Below, in pieces: positions 47,096-55,260 of a stretch of DNA of 64,000 bases (within the stretch, counting starts at the first letter, position 1; each line of letters opens with the position of its first letter). Below the pieces are notes generated by a model that was not told where the DNA came from, ran no database searches, and saw only the letters and a program-made list of their open reading frames with translations. The stretch covers positions 272,219 to 336,218 of the forward strand of contig CAWIHS010000003.1 of NCBI GenBank assembly GCA_963836005.1. The letters are read 5' to 3'. A program made the translations under genes and the position numbers. This DNA comes from CAWIHS01 sp963836005 (GTDB taxonomy: Bacteria; Pseudomonadota; Gammaproteobacteria; GRL18).

Positions 47096-47944
47096 TCATT
47101 GACACTCTAGTTTAGGAGCCTGTTCATTTTTATTTTCAAAATCATCGGGACTTAAATAACCATTATAGGAATGTCGTCTAATGGGATTATAATAAGTTTC
47201 GATGTACTCAAAAATAGTTTGTTTTGCCTGTTCACGAGTGAAAAAATAGTCATCATGAAGGCATTCTACTTTCAAACTATGGAAAAAACTTTCCATAGCA
47301 CTGTTATCATAACAATTACCTTTACCACTCATGCTGCATAACAGGTGGTTATCGGATAATAGCTTCTGATATTGGTCTGAGCAATACTGGCTGCCTCGGT
47401 CTGAATGGACAATCACATTCCCTGGAAAACCCCTGTGCCATAAAGCCATCATCAATGCATCACAAACCAACACTTTTTTTATGCGGTTAGACATTGACCA
47501 GCCAATAATTTTCCGGCTATATAAATCCATAACCACGGCCAGATAGAGCCAACCGGACTGTGTCCAGCAGTACGTAATATCACTGACCCATTTTTCATCG
47601 GGATGTATCGCTGTAAAATCCTGTCCCAGACGGTTAGGTGCAACCGGTTTGTTATGCTGACTATCGGTGGTCACTTTAAACTTTCGAGCTTGTTTAGCCC
47701 TTAAATTCAAAGCTTTCATGCGTCGTGCTACGCGGTTTTGACTGACCGACTCACCATCAGCATTCAGTTCTTCAGTGAACCGTGGTGAGCCATAACGTGC
47801 CTTGTGATGTTCAAATACTTTCTGTATCTTTTTGTCCAATTGCTGATTGGACTGCTCTCTTTGACTTAAAGGACGATTTTTCCAGGCATAAAAGCCTGGT
47901 CTAGAGACATCAAGCACTCTGCACCAGGGAAATAGAACCATCAT
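47096..47944 (-). CDS. IS3 family transposase OrfB (element 2), probably frameshifted near its start
   Basis: A 282-residue rve-type core with triad YVSDITY-like WVSDITYCWTQSG, VIVHSDRGSQYCSDQ and DNSAMESFFHSLKVE. The first residues MMVLFPWCRVLDVSRPG join a frame that is out of phase with the expected KYAFILNHLDDGSIS just upstream, so one base has been gained or lost near 47925. That would prevent the normal OrfAB fusion, and the element is probably inactive unless the shift is a sequencing error. Confidence 0.85.
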   Translation of the reverse strand: MMVLFPWCRVLDVSRPGFYAWKNRPLSQREQSNQQLDKKIQKVFEHHKARYGSPRFTEELNADGESVSQNRVARRMKALNLRAKQARKFKVTTDSQHNKPVAPNRLGQDFTAIHPDEKWVSDITYCWTQSGWLYLAVVMDLYSRKIIGWSMSNRIKKVLVCDALMMALWHRGFPGNVIVHSDRGSQYCSDQYQKLLSDNHLLCSMSGKGNCYDNSAMESFFHSLKVECLHDDYFFTREQAKQTIFEYIETYYNPIRRHSYNGYLSPDDFENKNEQAPKLECQ

Positions 47945-47971
47945 CCAAATGATTTAAAATAAACGCGTACT

Positions 47972-48268
47972 TCACTTGAGGTGCTTCGCGAAGTACGTTG
48001 ACGCCTTTTTTAGCAGTTCAACTTCCTCCTGCAAGCGCTTATTTTCAGCCTTTAACCGACGCATTTCTGCTTTTTCTTGCTGGTATTCCTCAACAGTTAA
48101 ACCTCGGGACCTGGCTTCATCATATTTGGAAATCCAGGTATATAGTAAACCTTCGGATATATCCAATTCTCGAGCAACCTGGGCTTTGGGTTTACCTGAC
48201 TCTAATGCCAGACGAACAGCTTCCTGTTTAAATTCTTCTGAATGTTTTCGGTTTTTTCTGGTACTCAT
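47972..48268 (-). CDS. IS3 family transposase OrfA (element 2)
   Basis: A 98-residue helix-turn-helix protein: KHSEEFKQEAVRLALESGKP, recognition region ELDISEGLLYTWISKY, and a coiled coil KAEMRRLKAENKRLQEEVEL. The A6G slippery site is present near 48005-48011 on the minus strand. It binds the element ends and supplies the N-terminal part of the transposase. Confidence 0.88.
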   Translation of the reverse strand: MSTRKNRKHSEEFKQEAVRLALESGKPKAQVARELDISEGLLYTWISKYDEARSRGLTVEEYQQEKAEMRRLKAENKRLQEEVELLKKASTYFAKHLK

Positions 48269-48332
48269 TTTTTACTCCAATTTCACTGATTATCTCCTAA
48301 ATTAAGATGTCTGTGAAATCGGGGTAGGATCA

Positions 48333-49115
48333 CTTCTCCCAAACACATGAACGTTTACGAGGGCAGCTGGGGGTAACCTGTGTTCTGCATACCTGGGGAC
48401 AGAATTTGCAACAGCATGTGCATATGCATTGTCTCATTCCCGGGCTAGCGCTTAAAGAAGGACGGGATGCGATTGAGATCATCCACAGTGATTATCTGTA
48501 TCCGGTCAATGCACTGAAAAAAGTGTTTCGAGGCACACTGGTCAGCTTGATCAGAGGTGCCTGTCAGCAAGGCGAGCTATTTCGTATCAGCCGAGACAAT
48601 GAAGTCGACAAAGTGCTGGATGAAGTGATGAGTAAAAACTGGTCAGTTTATATCAAGCCTTATCTGGAGAACCCTGAAACCGTGGTTAAATATCTCTTCC
48701 GATATACCTATCGGATCGCCATCAGCAATCGCCGGATCATCAAAGTCGATGAACAATCGGTTTACTTTCATTGGAAAGATTATGCCGATCATCATCGAAA
48801 AAAGATCATGAAACTGGATGGCGTGGAGTTTCTTCGTCGCTTCCTGATGCACGTCTTACCCAGTGGATTTATGCGTATTTGCCATTATGGTTATCGCCTA
48901 AAAGCGCCTACTTTTGGTTAGCCAATAGTGTTCGTCAGGTTCGCCTTGAACTCTTGCGGCATTTGCTCAAGCTCAGGGGCTCACTAGCAGATATCATTCG
49001 AACAGCCCAACTGCCTGCAGCAGAGTTCGCACCCTGTCTGTGCCCCTTGTGTCAGGAAGGTGCCCTGCGGAGGGTGTCTGAGCGGTTGACGCTAAAATAT
49101 TGGCGACCATACTGA
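48333..49115 (+). pseudogene. IS91 family transposase, 5'-truncated and frameshifted
   Basis: The frame enters from the IS3 end as QTHERLRGQLGVTCVLHTWG. It keeps the HUH metal-binding motif in QHVHMHCLIPG and the TYRIAISNRRIIKV segment, then breaks near 48910 (KAPTFG stop versus SAYFWLANSVRQVRLE) and continues to 49115. The N-terminal zinc-binding region is missing, removed or separated by the neighbouring IS3. This is a dead Y2 rolling-circle transposase. Confidence 0.85.
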
Positions 49116-49281
49116 CTCGATTGAAAGCGTCACATTAGCAGGTTGAGTTATTGAAAAGCAAGCCGTTTGAAGGCTTGAGGCCAGGTTATTGTCTGGTCAA
49201 TGAAATACAGGCATAATGAGGTCATTACGTCATTGGAAATCTTATAAATACTGCTTCACCTCGACCTCATATAGACTATCC

Positions 49282-49390
49282 GACGTTAGCATCAGAAAAA
49301 AACTGAGTGGCAGCTTTGGGACGAGGCTGTGTGAAAACTAAATATCAATCTGCACATGGTGAAAATTTCATTAAAAAAAGAGCTATAGCG
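49282..49390 (+). repeat. About 108-bp direct repeat, copy 1
   Basis: Nearly identical to 60962-61069 (from GACGTTAGCATC to GAGCTATAGCG). It lies 170 bp after the IS91 transposase remnant and may be the terminal region of that element. The gap 49116-49472 holds nothing else. Confidence 0.8.
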
Positions 49391-49472
49391 AGCATTTTCT
49401 AATAAGCATCATTATTATCCTCTTACTTGCGTTGATAATTAAAATAACTTGCATTTATATAGCCGGGGTGTT

Positions 49473-50825
49473 CTACCTGCTTGACACCTGGGCACCCCCG
49501 ATATCAGCCAGTAGGCGCTGATAGACCGGATTGTTTCGCAGCAGCTTGTGGCCGGCTTCGATTAGTCTGTCCACCTGCTCATCGCTCAGGTTGAAGCTGG
49601 TTGGGATAGTGTTGAAGTAATGCTGCTGTTCGGGCTGTTCGATGTCTGTAAAGGCGAGTTTGACGAAATATGGTGTAGACGGTCGGTCCGGTGTTGACAT
49701 TTCCTGCGTCCATTTATTCAGGCTCCGCTGCATGATTTCCAGGGTCGCGTCGTTGTAGCGGTGAAGCTGTACACTGCTCATCGAACCGATGGTTTCCCCT
49801 AATGATGGTTTCTTGTTCGTTTGGTTCATCTCCGGTTCCGGCTCGGTGGAGGCGTTGACGGAGATGACAATCGCGTAGCGCGGGTACTGGATCCCATTTT
49901 TCCTATAAAACGTCTGTGGGCCGCCCGCGAGTCCTATCACCTCATAGACTGCACGCAGGCCCAGGTTATCGGTGATGCCTCCATCCACAAAGTGAGCGTA
50001 TTTGCGATTATCCTGGTCGTAGTAGGTTTCCAGGCCCCGTATGATCTGCCCCATCGCCGGGTTGTTGGATGTGAGTTCTGCGGATTTTTCCAGCCAATCA
50101 GGTTTCCCCACTAGCGGGCAGTCATAGTAGTCCTTGAGCACGACAGGCGGAAACAGGAGAGGTACCGCGGATGAGGCAGTGACGGCCCGCGCCACCGGGA
50201 ACGTGGTGATGTCCGAGCAGAGCAGGTCGAAATACTCCTGAACGAAGGAAAAACGCACCCCGTAGGCCAAATCCGATGCATTAATGAGGATCAGTGGGCC
50301 GCCCGCGCGCTGCATGTCGGCAAAGGTTGCACCGTGGAATACCTGCTCGTCGTAGAGGTCCACCGCCATTTCGGTGCGACCCTCTGAGCTGAACCATCGC
50401 AGCGGATTAAGCACTCCCAGAACCAGCTCGTGCTCTATATCCTGCGTCAGGAAAACCGCCTTGAAGTCCTCGAAGGTGCGCTCCCCGTACAGCCCATAGT
50501 AGGCGGATGTGAAGCTGCCGCCGGAGACGGAACTGATGGTGTCTACCTCGTCGAGTAGCCTGCGTGGCTGCCCATCGATCATTACTGTGGTGTCGCGCAG
50601 CTCTTCCAGCACCCCGTAGGCCAGCGCAGCGGCCCGTGTCCCCCCACCCGAGAAGGCGAGCACCAGTCCAACATCCTCCGTATTTCCTCTGCCATGAATT
50701 TCCCCCATCGAATAGGGCTGGGCTGATGCCTGTTCGGTCGTGATTACAGTGTTGTCAATCACCCCGTAGGAGGCGCAGCCAGAAAGCAGCAGCAAGACGA
50801 AACCGGCAGCATACAGTTTCAACAT
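49473..50825 (-). CDS. Patatin-like phospholipase lipoprotein
   Basis: A 450-residue paralogue of 39915-41306. Lipoprotein signal MLKLYAAGFVLLLLSGC with lipidated Cys17. Oxyanion loop SGGGTRAAALAYGVL, catalytic Ser101 in ISSVSGGSFTSAYYG, and Asp in VDGGITDNLGLR. It should act on membrane or imported lipids at the periplasmic face. It is the last gene of a seven-gene run that starts with a rhodanese at 57148, with 85 bp to the upstream DUF3313 gene. Its GC content is much higher than that of the other copy, so the two were probably acquired separately rather than arising by recent duplication. Confidence 0.87.
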   Translation of the reverse strand: MLKLYAAGFVLLLLSGCASYGVIDNTVITTEQASAQPYSMGEIHGRGNTEDVGLVLAFSGGGTRAAALAYGVLEELRDTTVMIDGQPRRLLDEVDTISSVSGGSFTSAYYGLYGERTFEDFKAVFLTQDIEHELVLGVLNPLRWFSSEGRTEMAVDLYDEQVFHGATFADMQRAGGPLILINASDLAYGVRFSFVQEYFDLLCSDITTFPVARAVTASSAVPLLFPPVVLKDYYDCPLVGKPDWLEKSAELTSNNPAMGQIIRGLETYYDQDNRKYAHFVDGGITDNLGLRAVYEVIGLAGGPQTFYRKNGIQYPRYAIVISVNASTEPEPEMNQTNKKPSLGETIGSMSSVQLHRYNDATLEIMQRSLNKWTQEMSTPDRPSTPYFVKLAFTDIEQPEQQHYFNTIPTSFNLSDEQVDRLIEAGHKLLRNNPVYQRLLADIGGAQVSSR

Positions 50826-50910
50826 TAAACACCTCCTTGCATTATTGCAGTCATGATGCCCCCCCCTTCAGGTTGCAATACCTGTGGGTGTCACCAGTCT
50901 TTAAACGGGC

Positions 50911-51687
50911 CTATTTCTTGTCTGTCACACCGTGCGCCGCATCGAGACGTCCGCGCAGCAGGTGTGCCCAGCTGTCCATGGCCTGCTTGGTATAGGCCCA
51001 CTTGGAATAGGCTTTAGTGTAGCTCTTGACCCCTTTAATGACGCCGGATGTCCAGTTGTATTTCTTGCCGGGTTCCGTTTCGATGAAGGCGACAAGCTGT
51101 TCGCTGCTGTCGCTGTCAAGGGCCTCGACTTCAATACTGGCATGGCCGGTGAAAACGGTACTGCCGGCGTCGCCTTTTACGACACCGCTACCGGCATCAG
51201 CAACCCACGAGAACGGGATGACCAAGGTCGCAACAGAGGCCTCGGGTTTGTTCGGCACCAGGTCAGTAACAGCCACGCGCAGGCGCAGCACGTCAGGACC
51301 CGGTTCCGTCACCATCGGGTAGGCATCACCAACCTCTTTATTGACCGCTTCATAAAAATAGTCGGTCAGCACTTTTAGCTCGTCGGGATCGATTCCCTTG
51401 TAGTCACTGTCGTCCTTGAAGAAGACCTTGATGCGGTCGACGAGCAGCTTGTTGTACTTTCCATAATCGACTGTGGTGTCCTTATACTCATAGGAACCGT
51501 CATCGTTCGCTGTTTTCGAGATCTTCGAGTAGTCACTCAGGAAGCCCACGGCCTCGTAGTCGTCAAACATCAGGTCAGGATTCGCTGATGCAGCCGGTGC
51601 TGCAGGGGCTGTTTCTGCTGTCACCACAAAGGGCAACGCGAACAGGGCACTTAACAGCAGCACGGAGCTTAGCTTTTCTGATTTCAC
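50911..51687 (-). CDS. Exported DUF3313 family protein
   Basis: A 258-residue protein with a signal peptide (SVLLLSALFALPFVVTAE). The mature part fits DUF3313: a start region LMFDDYEAVGFLSDYSKI, a central VDRIKVFF block, and later VLRLRVAVTDLVPNKPEAS and the FTGHASIEVEALDSDSSEQL pattern. Family members are exported, often lipoproteins, of unknown function; here no lipobox cysteine is present. Located between the lysine-rich DszB-like protein (121 bp upstream) and the patatin gene (85 bp downstream), probably in one operon. Confidence 0.78.
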   Translation of the reverse strand: MKSEKLSSVLLLSALFALPFVVTAETAPAAPAASANPDLMFDDYEAVGFLSDYSKISKTANDDGSYEYKDTTVDYGKYNKLLVDRIKVFFKDDSDYKGIDPDELKVLTDYFYEAVNKEVGDAYPMVTEPGPDVLRLRVAVTDLVPNKPEASVATLVIPFSWVADAGSGVVKGDAGSTVFTGHASIEVEALDSDSSEQLVAFIETEPGKKYNWTSGVIKGVKSYTKAYSKWAYTKQAMDSWAHLLRGRLDAAHGVTDKK

Positions 51688-51808
51688 TTGTATTTCTCCT
51701 TAGGTTGGATCAACTAGAGATTTAATGACTATTTTTCATAACCGTGGCAATCAACGGGTGTCGGACGTCAAAACTCCTGGCGTATAGCGCCCGTGCCACA
51801 TAACTAAA

Positions 51809-53266
51809 CTACCCGACTCGTCCGCCCGTTTCCAGCGTGCCAGCGGCATGAGGAAGTTTTGAAGTGGTTCTTTTTTGCCATTCATCTTCCAACAGTTCTC
51901 TGGCCGCCTGTTCGAGGAACTCGGGGGCAGCCCACTGCTGCACATCAAAGTCGTTTTTGATGTAACCGTGGCTTAGCATGAAGTTCTTGCCGATCTCAAC
52001 GGAGGCCAGGTTCTGCGGCGACAGGTTGGGCACCATGTCGATGTGCTTGATACCCTCGTATGTATCCTCAGGGTCAAGATAGAACGTTTGTTTGTCGAGA
52101 ATCACCGCCGCAGCGTGCTTGTGATCGTTGCTCCAGCGCCCGACCTTAATCATGGCTTTCATGAACGCCACGACGAGTTCGGGGTGCTGTTCGGCCATCA
52201 CATCGGTACAGGTGATGGCGGCGGGGATATTGGCTACCTGCAGGGTCCAGTCCGGGTATCGGGACAAGTCCTCGATCGCCTTCATCTTGCCCGTCGCTTC
52301 TTGCAGATGCTGGAACGGTTTGCTTTGGGTATAAATTGCATCAACGACACCATTCAGTAGTGAGGTTTCCAGTGGGCGGAAGGCTAGGTCGTACTTATGG
52401 TTACGCTTGAGCCACAACTCCGACGCATTGTCCATAGGATCCAGCATCTCTTGCTTGTTGTACCAGTCGTCGGCGTAGGGGAATTCCACAATCTCGACAT
52501 CGTCGCGTGTCATGCCATTCATTCGCAGCATCAACTCAATACCCTGCTCCTCCTGGATGCGCCACCAGTCATTCTTGATCTGGTTCATGCTCTTCGAAAG
52601 ACCGATCTTTTTGCCTTTCAAGTCGCTCATGCGATAAATATCGTCCCTGGAGCGCACCATCATGCAACCGCCTTCGTGTGGAGCGTGGGTCACCCCCAGC
52701 AGCTTGGTTCTGCGGATGTCCGCGTGAACGGCGACGGGCGGGAACAAACCACCGAAGCGGATCAGGTTGTCGAGGTTGTGGATGTAGTGTGGATACCAGT
52801 CGTTTCCACGGGCGGAACGTAAGAAGGCATACTTGACGCCAAGCTTCTTGTACTCCTCGCGGGCCCAGCCCAGTTCCTGGTCGACATTACTGGCGGACAC
52901 GAGGGGGCAATTGGTGTAGTACACCTCTTTCCAGTTCAGTGGAACTGTGTTCAGTTTCGTATTTTCGAAAGTCGACACGTGAATTGAAGAGTCAGCAGTT
53001 GCATCACCGCTTTTATTTTTTTTGTTAGCCGTAGTTGATTTCTTACTCTTGGTTTCTGGTTGCGACGCTTCACTTACAGTAAGCTTGTCAGTGACCAGTC
53101 CAACAATTTCGCCTAGGTCTTCTTTCAGGTGTGGGTGAGCTGCTAACAGATCAAGCATGCTCGCGAGACCTTCTTGCAAACTTATCGGAGCTGCATTGTC
53201 TGCTTTAACTTTTTTGCTTTTAGCTGATACCTTTTTTTTGCTCGTTTTCTTTTTTGATGTAGCCAT
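51809..53266 (-). CDS. DszB-like desulfinase homologue with lysine-rich N-terminus
   Basis: A 485-residue protein. Residues 105-470 resemble the desulfinase DszB, which has a periplasmic-binding-protein fold and cleaves an aryl sulfinate to a phenol and sulfite. The three DszB catalytic positions are conserved with matching spacing: Cys120 in YYTNCPLVSAS, His160 in DWYPHYIHN, and Arg170 in LIRFGG. Other shared stretches are DLKGKKIGLSKSM and QQWAAPEFLEQA. Residues 1-25 are lysine/serine-rich (KKKTSKKKVSAKSKKVK), followed by a short helical domain (ISLQEGLASMLDLLAAHPHL) and a second Lys/Ser linker; there is no signal peptide, so it should stay in the cytoplasm. It is a paralogue of 55261-56562. 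The alternative is a sulfonate-type ABC binding protein, but no permease or ATPase gene is near. The substrate is unknown. Confidence 0.75.
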   Translation of the reverse strand: MATSKKKTSKKKVSAKSKKVKADNAAPISLQEGLASMLDLLAAHPHLKEDLGEIVGLVTDKLTVSEASQPETKSKKSTTANKKNKSGDATADSSIHVSTFENTKLNTVPLNWKEVYYTNCPLVSASNVDQELGWAREEYKKLGVKYAFLRSARGNDWYPHYIHNLDNLIRFGGLFPPVAVHADIRRTKLLGVTHAPHEGGCMMVRSRDDIYRMSDLKGKKIGLSKSMNQIKNDWWRIQEEQGIELMLRMNGMTRDDVEIVEFPYADDWYNKQEMLDPMDNASELWLKRNHKYDLAFRPLETSLLNGVVDAIYTQSKPFQHLQEATGKMKAIEDLSRYPDWTLQVANIPAAITCTDVMAEQHPELVVAFMKAMIKVGRWSNDHKHAAAVILDKQTFYLDPEDTYEGIKHIDMVPNLSPQNLASVEIGKNFMLSHGYIKNDFDVQQWAAPEFLEQAARELLEDEWQKRTTSKLPHAAGTLETGGRVG

Positions 53267-53350
53267 GATTCTGGTCCTCTTCTTTTCTCAATGCTCATCA
53301 TCGTACGATGATGAGGACTATGCTTGATAGCAGGCTTGGATAACCCTGAT

Positions 53351-53947
53351 TTATTGTGTTTGCTTGGATTGGTATTCCTCAAGGAGGATTTTCTCTGGAT
53401 CAATGTCATAGACCCAGGGTGCCGAATTCTTCCAGCCGTTCCTCATCCTCTTGCCATTAAAGACGCTTCCGGCATCCTTTACTTTGTCACCTTCAAATCC
53501 ATCAGTGACCGTATAGGCGTTTTTAAAACCGGCTGCCGCAAGCTCGTTGACTGCCTTGGCGCTGCGGTCACCTGACCGGCACATGACCAGCAGGGTGTCG
53601 TTCAGCCCGGCTAGTCTTTTGACCTCGGCGACAAAATCCGCATTCCACTTCGGGCCATATTCGGTTTTGCCGTTTTTCCTCTGATAGGTCACAAAGGCCA
53701 AGGGAATGTTCCAGGCTGTATCCGGGTGGCCGACAAAGGCGTACTCCTCAGGGGTCCGCACGTCGATGAGCTTCACCTTGTCAGGTGCGGCTTCCCACTT
53801 TTCATAGGCCTGCGCGGCGGTCACATAGAGACCAAGGGTGGTTTGTTTGCGTTCGGGAAGCTGACTGTCCTCGGGCGCAGCAAGTGTCGCCGTAGAAGCT
53901 AGCAGGATGGTTATAAAAGCGAGACTCGACAGCCATTTTGTGTTCAT
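53351..53947 (-). CDS. Exported rhodanese-like sulfurtransferase
   Basis: A protein of about 198 residues. The start at 53947 (MNTKWLSSLAF) is preferred because GAGGG precedes it and the signal matches that of the rhodanese at 56621-57148 (MKTKWLSSLAV). The domain has LIDVRTPEEYAFVGHP and active loop MCRSGDRSA with Cys123. The C-terminal GWKNSAPWVYDID extension recurs in the EF-hand rhodanese at 27859-28614, though without the calcium-like loops. It should move sulfane sulfur in the periplasm. It lies 84 bp upstream of the lysine-rich DszB-like gene and 175 bp downstream of the beta-barrel gene. Confidence 0.87.
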   Translation of the reverse strand: MNTKWLSSLAFITILLASTATLAAPEDSQLPERKQTTLGLYVTAAQAYEKWEAAPDKVKLIDVRTPEEYAFVGHPDTAWNIPLAFVTYQRKNGKTEYGPKWNADFVAEVKRLAGLNDTLLVMCRSGDRSAKAVNELAAAGFKNAYTVTDGFEGDKVKDAGSVFNGKRMRNGWKNSAPWVYDIDPEKILLEEYQSKQTQ

Positions 53948-54121
53948 TGTTGATTCCCTCATTAAGTTAATGTACTAAAAATATGCAAGTATGCGCAGGT
54001 TTCTCCTTGCTGCAAATTCATGACTGCCTCCTGCGATAAGCCATTGAGAACCCGCGGTCTCGGACTTGCTTATTATTACCATCCCCTCCCTGAAGGAGGG
54101 AGGAGACAAACAATCAAGGGA

Positions 54122-54950
54122 TCAGAAGCGGAATCTCGCACCCAGAGCCGGGCCGCTCATATTCATATCGTCAAGCATAAAATCCGAGTCGAAATCATAG
54201 TCAAGATAACGGTAGGCCAGCAGCACATCGCCCCACTTGAAAGTATAGCCAACGCCGACAAGGGCCTGCCAGGTGAGGTCGGACTGACCTGTGCCGACAT
54301 CCGCGTAATAAGGCATATACCATTTATCATTCAGTTTGATTTGACCTCTGACACCGACGATGCCGTCCCAGACATGGTCTGACTCGGAGACCTTTTTCTG
54401 CCGCGATGTTTGCAGCAGCGCTCCTTCACGGCTGAGATTCAGTTTGACTTCGGTATCGAGCCACAAGTAACGCGCGCCGCCGACAAGATCCAGCACCACC
54501 TTTTCGTTGTCGACGAAGTTGTAGCCAGCAGCGAAGGTAGTAATCCATGACTTCATTTTTATATCTGTGTTGACAGTCCTGGTGATATTAATACCCCCCC
54601 CCCAGAATCGGTATGGTCTCGCTGCCACCATCGCTCTGAGAGATATCCAGGTAAATCACATCAGCCAGAAGTGACAGTTTGCCCTTGCGCGCCCCAAAGC
54701 CACCCATAAACGTCATATTGAGATCATCGAGGATATCGCTGAACGACATATCGATATCACCACCGGTTTGCGTGGTGGCGTCGATACCGGCCCCCCACAG
54801 ATAGATACTGGCGTCATACTCCCACTGGTCATTGCCGGCGTCAGCAGCAGCCGTGGCGGATATCATGGACGCTAGCAGCATCAGGCTTGCAGCAAGGCAT
54901 GCGACCGGATTTCTTTTCACTCGTAGTGTAGGCATTACTCTTCTCCCCAT
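54122..54950 (-). pseudogene. Outer-membrane beta-barrel protein, frame interrupted at a G10 tract
   Basis: A protein of about 272 residues in two frames. The N-terminal frame (start near 54935, MPTLRVKRNPVAC) has a signal peptide (LAASLMLLASMISATAAA) and WEYDASIYLWGAGIDATTQT. It stops just after a run of ten G (minus strand; 54594-54603). The C-terminal frame continues with INITRTVNTDIKMKSWITTF and alternating amphipathic strands, ending in the classic outer-membrane signature with terminal Phe (GARFRF). Nine G would join the frames exactly, so this may be a phase-variable gene caught OFF or a sequencing error. A remnant of a paralogue lies at 41412-41576. Possibly the outer-membrane channel for the substrate handled by the cluster. 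Confidence 0.78.
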
Positions 54951-55193
54951 CTGGATGTTTCGTTGCTATTTCAGTGTATATGGTCCTCGGACCTCCTAGC
55001 TGGCAAGACCCACGCCCTGAAATAATCATGCGTATACTGATGCCGATGACCGGGGCAATGCAACGTCCCGTTTCAGTAGCAGCAGAACTTGCCGTTCCCG
55101 CCGATTGACAGCAACGCTTCGGATCGTGTCGTGTAATTCCGTTTTCGAGATTGTTCCCTTTGCTATTTACCTCGTCCCTATTCGTCTTCGCCG

Positions 55194-55217
55194 CCTGGCC
55201 GCGTGCACGCGGCCAGG
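55194..55217. other. 24-bp perfect palindrome after the Tat-type DszB-like gene
   Basis: CCTGGCCGCGTG and its exact complement form a GC-rich stem 44 bp beyond the stop codon at 55261. There is no T tract. It may stabilise the transcript end or act as a weak terminator. The gap 54951-55260 holds nothing else clear. Confidence 0.5.
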
Positions 55218-55260
55218 TGCACTACTCACAACTCAGGCTTGCTACTGAGATTTCACCGGG

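Larger units (their letters stand above)
47080..48332 (-). mobile_element. IS3-family insertion sequence 2
   Basis: Inverted ends TGATCCTACCCCAGTTTCA and (read inward) TGATCCTACCCCGATTTCA enclose orfA and orfB on the minus strand, total 1253 bp. It abuts the truncated IS91 transposase, which begins directly beyond the right end. Confidence 0.85.

Noticed and set aside
51809..53266. Simple sulfonate/taurine ABC transporter binding protein
   Set aside because: Not excluded, but there is no permease or ATPase gene nearby, one copy lacks a signal peptide, and the DszB catalytic triad is conserved with the right spacing.
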